Assembly (NCBI RefSeq): GCF_004664715.2
Contig: NC_051086.1
Location: forward strand, 73,001,486 to 73,065,485
Reading direction: 5' to 3'
DNA from: Peromyscus leucopus
Lineage: Eukaryota > Chordata > Mammalia > Rodentia > Cricetidae
Length of the DNA stretch: 64,000 nt
This document shows positions 58,553 through 64,000 of this stretch, piece by piece. The position numbers were made by a program, and so were the translations under genes. Each line of letters begins with the position of its first letter. The stretch's first letter is position 1. The notes under the pieces are model-generated. The model made no database searches and was not told the origin of the DNA. It saw only the letters and a program-made list of their open reading frames with translations.

Positions 58553-60029
58553 ATCAACTATCTTACTATAAAGCCTAACACCAACATTCACTATTTAGTG
58601 GTAAATTCAACGAATTAAGACATTCCCATTGCTCTTTGGCTATTTTGTCACATCTTCCCAATGAGCTCCTCTGGCAGAGTTAGTCATGATTTTGTTGATG
58701 ACATTTGGAGGGACAAATGCTTGAAATCAGAGGCCCCATCAGTCCATGAAGGCTGTGGAACAAATTGCATTCTACCAAAGTTGATTTTTCAAAAGAAATT
58801 TTTGGTGGAATCCAGTTTAAATTTTCTGCCCTTATCATATTCCTCGCAGCATAGAGAAAATTTTGCGTGTGTGTCTTAGTATTAACCAATTCGTACATTG
58901 CTAATGAAATGTCTCAAACCGGTGCCACAGTTGAGCTAGTGGGTTCTGATGGCTGGCCCCCACACTGATCTTTGATTGTGGTCTGGTTACAGGAATGCAC
59001 CTTCTCCAGAAATATCCATGCCCCAGAGAGCAAGACTTACTAGAGATTTGCCTTTGGATTTTACTGATGCATCCCAAACTTCACTTGGCTTACATCATGT
59101 TGTTTACTCAATCTGCCCTGTGTGGTCAGATGTATACCAGTGGTAGAAGCTGCCCATTCTTGTGCTCGGCCTGTGAGGCTGCTTCCTGTGGTCTGCAAGG
59201 GAGGGTCTGCTTAGGTGGTCACCTGTCACTTCTGAGGGTCCCCTCCCAACTGGTGGCAAGACAGGAGACAGCCTCATTCTGGAAAGGTAGCTGAAGACCA
59301 CAGGAACAGGGACATAAGCCAGAGGCAAGGTCTGCAGATGTGTTATTGGAATGTGTTTGACACTCCCTGTGAGAATGTGTTTGACACTCCCTGTGACCAA
59401 AACAATATTTCTTTCTGATGAGTGGGAAGCAGAACCCACCCATTTCATTCTTTATAATTAATGGGAAATATGATGAAGATAACTCAAGTGAAAATGTGTT
59501 AGGCATATTTTGAAATGGAAATTAGGTGGTTGTATACTCAGATACTCTGTGTTCATAAGCATGTCTGCGTTAATTACAGGAAATGAATACTAATTTATTA
59601 TTGCCCCTGAGCACCATCAGTCTAAATTTATTTACAGATGAGGTCAATGAAAAATTAGTTGAGTCTTTTTTTCTTTTCCTTTTCTTCTTTCTTCTTAGGG
59701 CTGCTGTTCAGAACACCCGGGACTGTGTTCTGCTGCAGGTTTGGCATGGTTAATGAATGTTGTCGGAGCAGTCAATCATGTACTCAAAATACTGTCACAC
59801 TTCTTTTTTTAAAGCCTCAGTCATGAGCCATGACAGAAAAATAAACAAATAAATATAAAGCTAAAAAACTCTTTGACTGAGCAGCCACGCTGTGCAGAAT
59901 CCCCTGGGGAGGCTGAAGGAGGCCAGAATAAATGATAATATAAGTGTTGGGGATGTAGTGAGGCCATGACGGTGTATGAATAGGGCGGTACAGGAGGAAA
60001 AATGCACGCGCGCACACACACATGAGCAC
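58553..60029. other. intron stretch, nothing recognised
   Basis: Only the 24-bp duplication and a CT-rich patch (59665-59697) stand out. Confidence 0.45.
59349..59396 (+). repeat. perfect 24-bp tandem duplication
   Basis: GAATGTGTTTGACACTCCCT-GTGA is repeated at 59349 and 59373 with no mismatch. Confidence 0.95.
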
Positions 60030-60560
60030 ACACTCCAGTGGAAAAATTGGCAATATTAGTAGCCTCAAGGTGCAATTTCCTGGAGCAGTTAAGGCTGACA
60101 AGGCAGTACTAAATGCTGTTAATTTAACTAACTTCAGATTAATGGTAGAGTCTGCTATGACTGAAGCCCTCAAACACAGTCTCATTATAGGCTTGCTGGG
60201 AAGGCCCTAAATATAGGCATTGACAGTTTCAAACAAATCCGTATACATCTGTGTATTTTTAGACAGAGGCTAGGCGTCAGAGTTTGTGTCACAGTTTTGA
60301 GGTTGATTAATTGACCCAGTAACTGCACCCTCTCCCCACAGCCCCCTCCTCCTTCCCCGCTAAATTATAGAGAAAATGGAGGAATTGTCCTCGTGAAGTT
60401 ATTCAGTGGGCCTTTTATTGTAAGCCTGGTGTTTGAATTGCATGCATGCGTCAACACTTGGGTGATAGACACATGATTTATAAAAATAAATTTTTCTAAT
60501 ACTATGAAATCCCCCCTATTAATTTTTATATCCACAACAGTTATTATGGGTGGGAATTCC
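60030..60560. promoter_or_regulatory. candidate conserved non-coding element
   Basis: Repeat-free, with GTTAATTTAACTAAC, GGTTGATTAATTGACC, a CDX-like TTTTATTG, ATTTATAAAAATAAAT and E-box-like CATGCATGCG. No open frame of note. The call rests on composition only. Confidence 0.3.
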
Positions 60561-60606
60561 AGGTGGCATTTCAGATGGACAGCTTCTCTTGAGGTCTCTG
60601 AGTGGT

Positions 60607-60630
60607 TCCCCCCCCCCCCCCCCGCCCCCC
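60607..60630 (+). repeat. C-run (G-run in the minus-strand transcript)
   Basis: About 16 C, one G, then six C. It is G-rich in the Ankfn1 pre-mRNA sense. Confidence 0.9.
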
Positions 60631-61299
60631 AAGCCCTGACATTTTTCCTGCTTTCCCGGGCCTAGCATGTTTACTTCTGCACCCTCTACCCGCCCTAGGC
60701 TTCAGTCCTCTTCCTCACCACAAAGCAATTCTGCGCTCTCAGAGTCTACCAGGAGAGCGCCTTCGACTTTCACAGCTAGCTAGGTGCACAGTCCGGGAGG
60801 GAGGGGCTGCAACCTAGTGCTCTGCAAAACGCCACGGTCCTGCCGCGGCAGCGTGTAATGGTGAGGGTGGGTGGTAGGGCAGGGATTGGAGGGCACGTCT
60901 GGAGACACAACACTCCAGTGTCAGTGTGTGTCTAGAACACTGGATTCTATGTGCGGCACCGAGCAAGAACATATTGTTTAGCAATGAGAAATGTGTTTAT
61001 TATGGAGGAGAATGGGGGGAAAAATCCTAAAAAACTGAAGATTTGTGTTTTTGGAAAAGAGAAAGTATTTTGAAACCTTTCCCCACCCCAGGTTCAGTCC
61101 CAGGTGTCCCTAAGGCTGTTGCTCACTGGCCTCTGTTGTTACAGGTAATTGCTGGGTAGACAAATCTCAAAGGCACTGGCTGAGCCTGTGTTCTCCAACC
61201 ATCTCACCAGGCAAATCTTTACATTTTTTCCTATGGATTTTTTTTAAATAGCTTAATAAAACACTCTTTTGAAAGATTTTTTTTTTTTTTTGCTACCAA

Positions 61300-61500
61300 A
61301 CCAGCTGACTTATAAAGCAGTCATGTTTCTGCTTATTATTAATGACCCATTTAATGGCCAATAGTAGCGCCTGTTCAGATGAGATAATCAACTTAACTGG
61401 GTTAATTTACTTTAAGCAAAAGCAAGTGAATATGATAATTATACCAGGCTGGGTAATTTTATCATGAGTGGAAGTGTGATAGGGTAGATTTTGACACCTT
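61300..61500. promoter_or_regulatory. candidate conserved non-coding element
   Basis: Repeat-free. Contains CTTATTATTAATGACCC, GATGAGATAATCAACTTAAC, GGGTTAATTTACTTTAAGC and ATGATAATTATACC: several homeobox, GATA-like and MEF2-like cores within 200 bp. Composition only. Confidence 0.3.
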
Positions 61501-62039
61501 GAAAATTGTTCTGGGGACCTTTTTTGTTTGTTTGTTTTGGTTGTTGTTGTTGTCTGTTTGATTTCAGAATGGGAACCTTTTCACTCTCCTTATTTAAAGA
61601 TGAAGAAGCTGAAATCCAGGGAAGCAGGATGACTTAGTCACAGTCTTCTTCAACACCTTTAAGAACTCAGAGAACTCTTCTCTAAACCAAACGGAATATG
61701 AATCAACATATTATTTACATATTGCAGTTTATATTCAGCTGGAAATTGACACATTCATTTTGGCTGGTTGGTTGGAAATGGGGGGTGGGGGTCGTGGCTG
61801 TTTTCTGGTTGATTTTTCCTGCCCGTCCACTGCTCCCTGTCTTGGGTTTCTCTATTCCACTTTTACTTCTATCCACGGGCTGTTTTCTTCCTGAGTTCGG
61901 CACTCCTGACCTCTGCAAGTGTAAGCTTTTTCTTTCTCTTAGCAGTTGGTCCCTTCTGCAGCCCAGCGACTGTCCCTCTGAGCAGCCATAGCCAGCACAA
62001 TAGAGGGTCTGTGGGTGTGTGGCAAGCCGTCCGGCTCGG

Positions 62040-62180
62040 GCAAGACCACTTCACGGCTCCTGAAACAGGCTCCCTGCTATTGTGGTGTTTAATTATCAAC
62101 AGTATTTCTACCACCCAGTGCTTCAGAGTGGGAATTTGTTATAAGACCTGCCCAGCTAATTAACTATGGGATGGGGGTGG
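62040..62180. promoter_or_regulatory. candidate conserved non-coding element
   Basis: Repeat-free. CTCCTGAAACAGGCTCCCTG is followed by GGTGTTTAATTATCAACAG and CAGCTAATTAACTATGG. Composition only. Confidence 0.25.
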
Positions 62181-62427
62181 GAGGTGGGGCAGGAACTTTG
62201 TGTTCAAAGAATACAATTAGGGTTACTGTTTAAATCCTGAGATAAATAGTGATGGGGCTGAATGGACTTTGTCTAGTGCTGGAATCTAGCTTAGGGACTG
62301 TAGATCCTTAACTATTCCATCATTTTCCTCTTCCCCCACCACTGTTGAATGGGGCCTGGCTGACAGTTACATAAAGTTTGAAAATACGAATGGGGGCAAC
62401 ATGCAGATTAATTCGAAAACTTGAAAC

Positions 62428-62600
62428 TTTTGTTTTTAGTTATATTGTCTCCGTGTGAGTGTGTATCTGTAGGCACAGGATGTCTTGGAGCAGGAGATAA
62501 AGGCAGTTGTAAGCCGTTCCTGACGTTGGCACTGGGAACTCAACTCAGGTCCTCTGTAGGAGCAGCAATCACTGGTAACCACTGAGCCATCTCTCCAGAC
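62428..62600 (-). repeat. B2 SINE, shortened 3' end
   Basis: As read on +: GGGAACTCAACTCAGGTCCT, CTGGTAACCACTGAGCCATC, TCTCCAGAC. A B1 is inserted at its 5' edge (62611). Confidence 0.85.
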
Positions 62601-62610
62601 CCTAATTTTA

Positions 62611-62768
62611 TTTTTTGGTTTTTCAAGAAATGAGTTTCTCTGTGAAACAGTCCTGGCTGTTCCGGAACTCACTCGGTAGGCCAGGCTGACCCCGAACTCA
62701 CAGAGATCCACCTGCCTCTGCCTCCCAAGTGCTGGGATTAAAAGTGTGTGCCACCACTGCCTGGCTCT
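62611..62768 (-). repeat. B1 SINE with 10-bp target duplication
   Basis: TTCTCTGTGAAACAGTCCTG, GGAACTCACTCGGTAGGCCA and AGTGCTGGGATTAAAAGTGT on the + strand are the reverse complement of B1. CCTAATTTTA flanks it at 62601-62610 and 62769-62778. Confidence 0.9.
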
Positions 62769-63189
62769 CCTAATTTTAATTTTAATGGAGGTTTTGAGGG
62801 AGTATTTGGCTTTCTTGAAAAAATGAATACATTTGCTTTTAATGATGATATGTCATTTTGCAATTTAACAACATCTTTTTATTTTTGCCAGTTTTCTCTT
62901 TCTTATTGATGAGATAAACAAGATTCTAAGACAACGGCTTCATCTCAGTGACAGAAGGATCCTTAGCCCAGCTTGGATGCATCCCCATCCCTGTGCCGGC
63001 TTTGCACGTAAGATCACTATTTGCAAAGGCAGCCTTATTCAGCCTCAGGCACCTCTGAATCTGAAACAGCGCCTTGTCTTCAGCAGAAATATGCTTTGTA
63101 AATGGTTTTTTTTCCAAGAATGGAGATAATCCTCGAAGGTCCTTTGCAATCCTAGAGATGACGTGGTATCCTTAAAAGATGTATGATCC

Positions 63190-63545
63190 CAGAGAGAGCC
63201 ATGTGTCCTCCTTGTTACCGAGCCTTTCTGGATCTGTGGATTGTAGCAGGGTTATCTTTCACTTTGTACCTCATATCCACTTATAAGAGAGTACATACCA
63301 TGTTTGTCTTTCTGGGTCTGGGCTACCTCACTCAGGATGATTTTTTTCTAGTTCTATGCATTTGCCTGAAATTTCATGATGTCATGATGTAACCACTGAG
63401 TAATACTCCGATGGTTAGATGTACAGCATTTCCTTTATCCATTCTTTGTCTGAGGGACATTTAGACATGCTGTGCATTTTTAAACAGGACATGATGAACA
63501 GCCACATGGGCACTAGCCCTAGCATCACTAATGCCCCTCGTTCTA
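63190..63545 (-). mobile_element. L1 3' end fragment
   Basis: On the + strand, CTACCTCACTCAGGATGATT, TTCTAGTTCTATGCATTTGC and TGAGTAATACTCCGATGG are the reverse complement of the end of L1 ORF2. No 3' UTR or A-tail is attached. Confidence 0.8.
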
Positions 63546-64000
63546 CATGTGACTGCCTTTCTTGCAGCTGATATGGCCCCACATCTTCTAATTGCATTCC
63601 CGGATCTCAACCACCACAAATGTCCACAGGTCACCTTCTTTGCCTATATGGTGGACTTCATGTGAGTAAATTTGGTCCCTCCTGCCTTAGCTCTGGCTGT
63701 TTGCTTACTGCTGTGGGTGATGATCAGTGAGGAGACGTTGGGCAGCGGCACCCTCAGTAGAAGAAGAGGTAAAACATGTCTTGGCTTCTGAATTCTTCGA
63801 TTTGTTTGTTAATGTGCTGGATGCATGCACATAAAACAAATTGAAATGGCTTTGTATTTTGTCTCATTGTATATATGCCTGGAAGTGTTTATTGAGCCAA
63901 ACTTGCTTTTAGTTTAAAAAAAAAAAAAGGTGTATAGTTTTAGCCAGTCTCTCTGCCATGTTGAACACAAGGCTCTTACCGGAAAATGGGCATAACAATG

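Larger units (their letters stand above)
58437..64000 (-). other. Ankfn1: Ankfn1 upstream intron, partial
   Basis: This lies upstream (minus sense) of the acceptor at 58437-58438 and runs off the right end. No ankyrin-repeat exon was seen. It holds a T run (about 58527-58552), a 24-bp tandem duplication (59349-59396), B2 and B1 SINEs (62428-62768), an L1 tail (63190-63545) and several repeat-poor AT-rich blocks at 60030-62180. Confidence 0.7.

Overview
This is mammalian nuclear DNA from a muroid rodent, most likely a cricetid (vole, hamster or deer-mouse type). It carries many rodent SINEs (B1, B2/B3, B4, RSINE1-like), Lx-type L1 fragments, rodent URR1-like hAT fossils, and LTR-like repeats of a kind I associate with cricetids rather than Mus or Rattus. 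There is no prokaryotic or viral gene organisation. SINE, LTR and MaLR subfamily names were assigned by eye and are provisional.

The only gene I can support is on the minus strand. Three exons join in frame with good splice sites: 58242-58436, 56786-56899 and 4643-4740. Spliced, they give a charged helical segment followed by most of a fibronectin type III (FN3) domain. I identify the gene as Ankfn1 (ankyrin repeat and FN3 domain containing 1; mouse Nmf9; orthologue of Drosophila wide awake) from remembered family sequence, not a search. The ankyrin-repeat exons should lie beyond position 64000 and the rest of the FN3 domain and C-terminus below position 1. About 407 nt of the window is coding; the rest is intron, including one of about 52 kb that splits the FN3 domain.

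Layout in + coordinates: 1-4642, intron with an L1 tail and a B4 SINE. 4643-4740, FN3 exon. 4741-56785, giant intron holding three solo-LTR-like copies (6987, 9026, 51547), a composite repeat (5689-6162), a candidate processed pseudogene (9583-10300), a U6 snRNA pseudogene fused to B1 (12501-12750), a 150-bp inverted repeat (24492/25023), an L1 3' fragment (35780-36300), a 5'-inverted L1 (44930-48150), nested SINE and LTR insertions, and many microsatellites. 56786-58436, two exons and a 1.3-kb intron. 58437-64000, intron with several repeat-poor, AT-rich, TAAT-rich blocks that could be conserved non-coding elements.

The most notable items are the U6-B1 chimeric retrocopy, the twin-primed L1, the inverted repeat, a young B1 with a perfect 15-bp target duplication and an internal deletion, and the uniform minus orientation of all nine B1-type elements. 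I found no convincing new multi-gene system.
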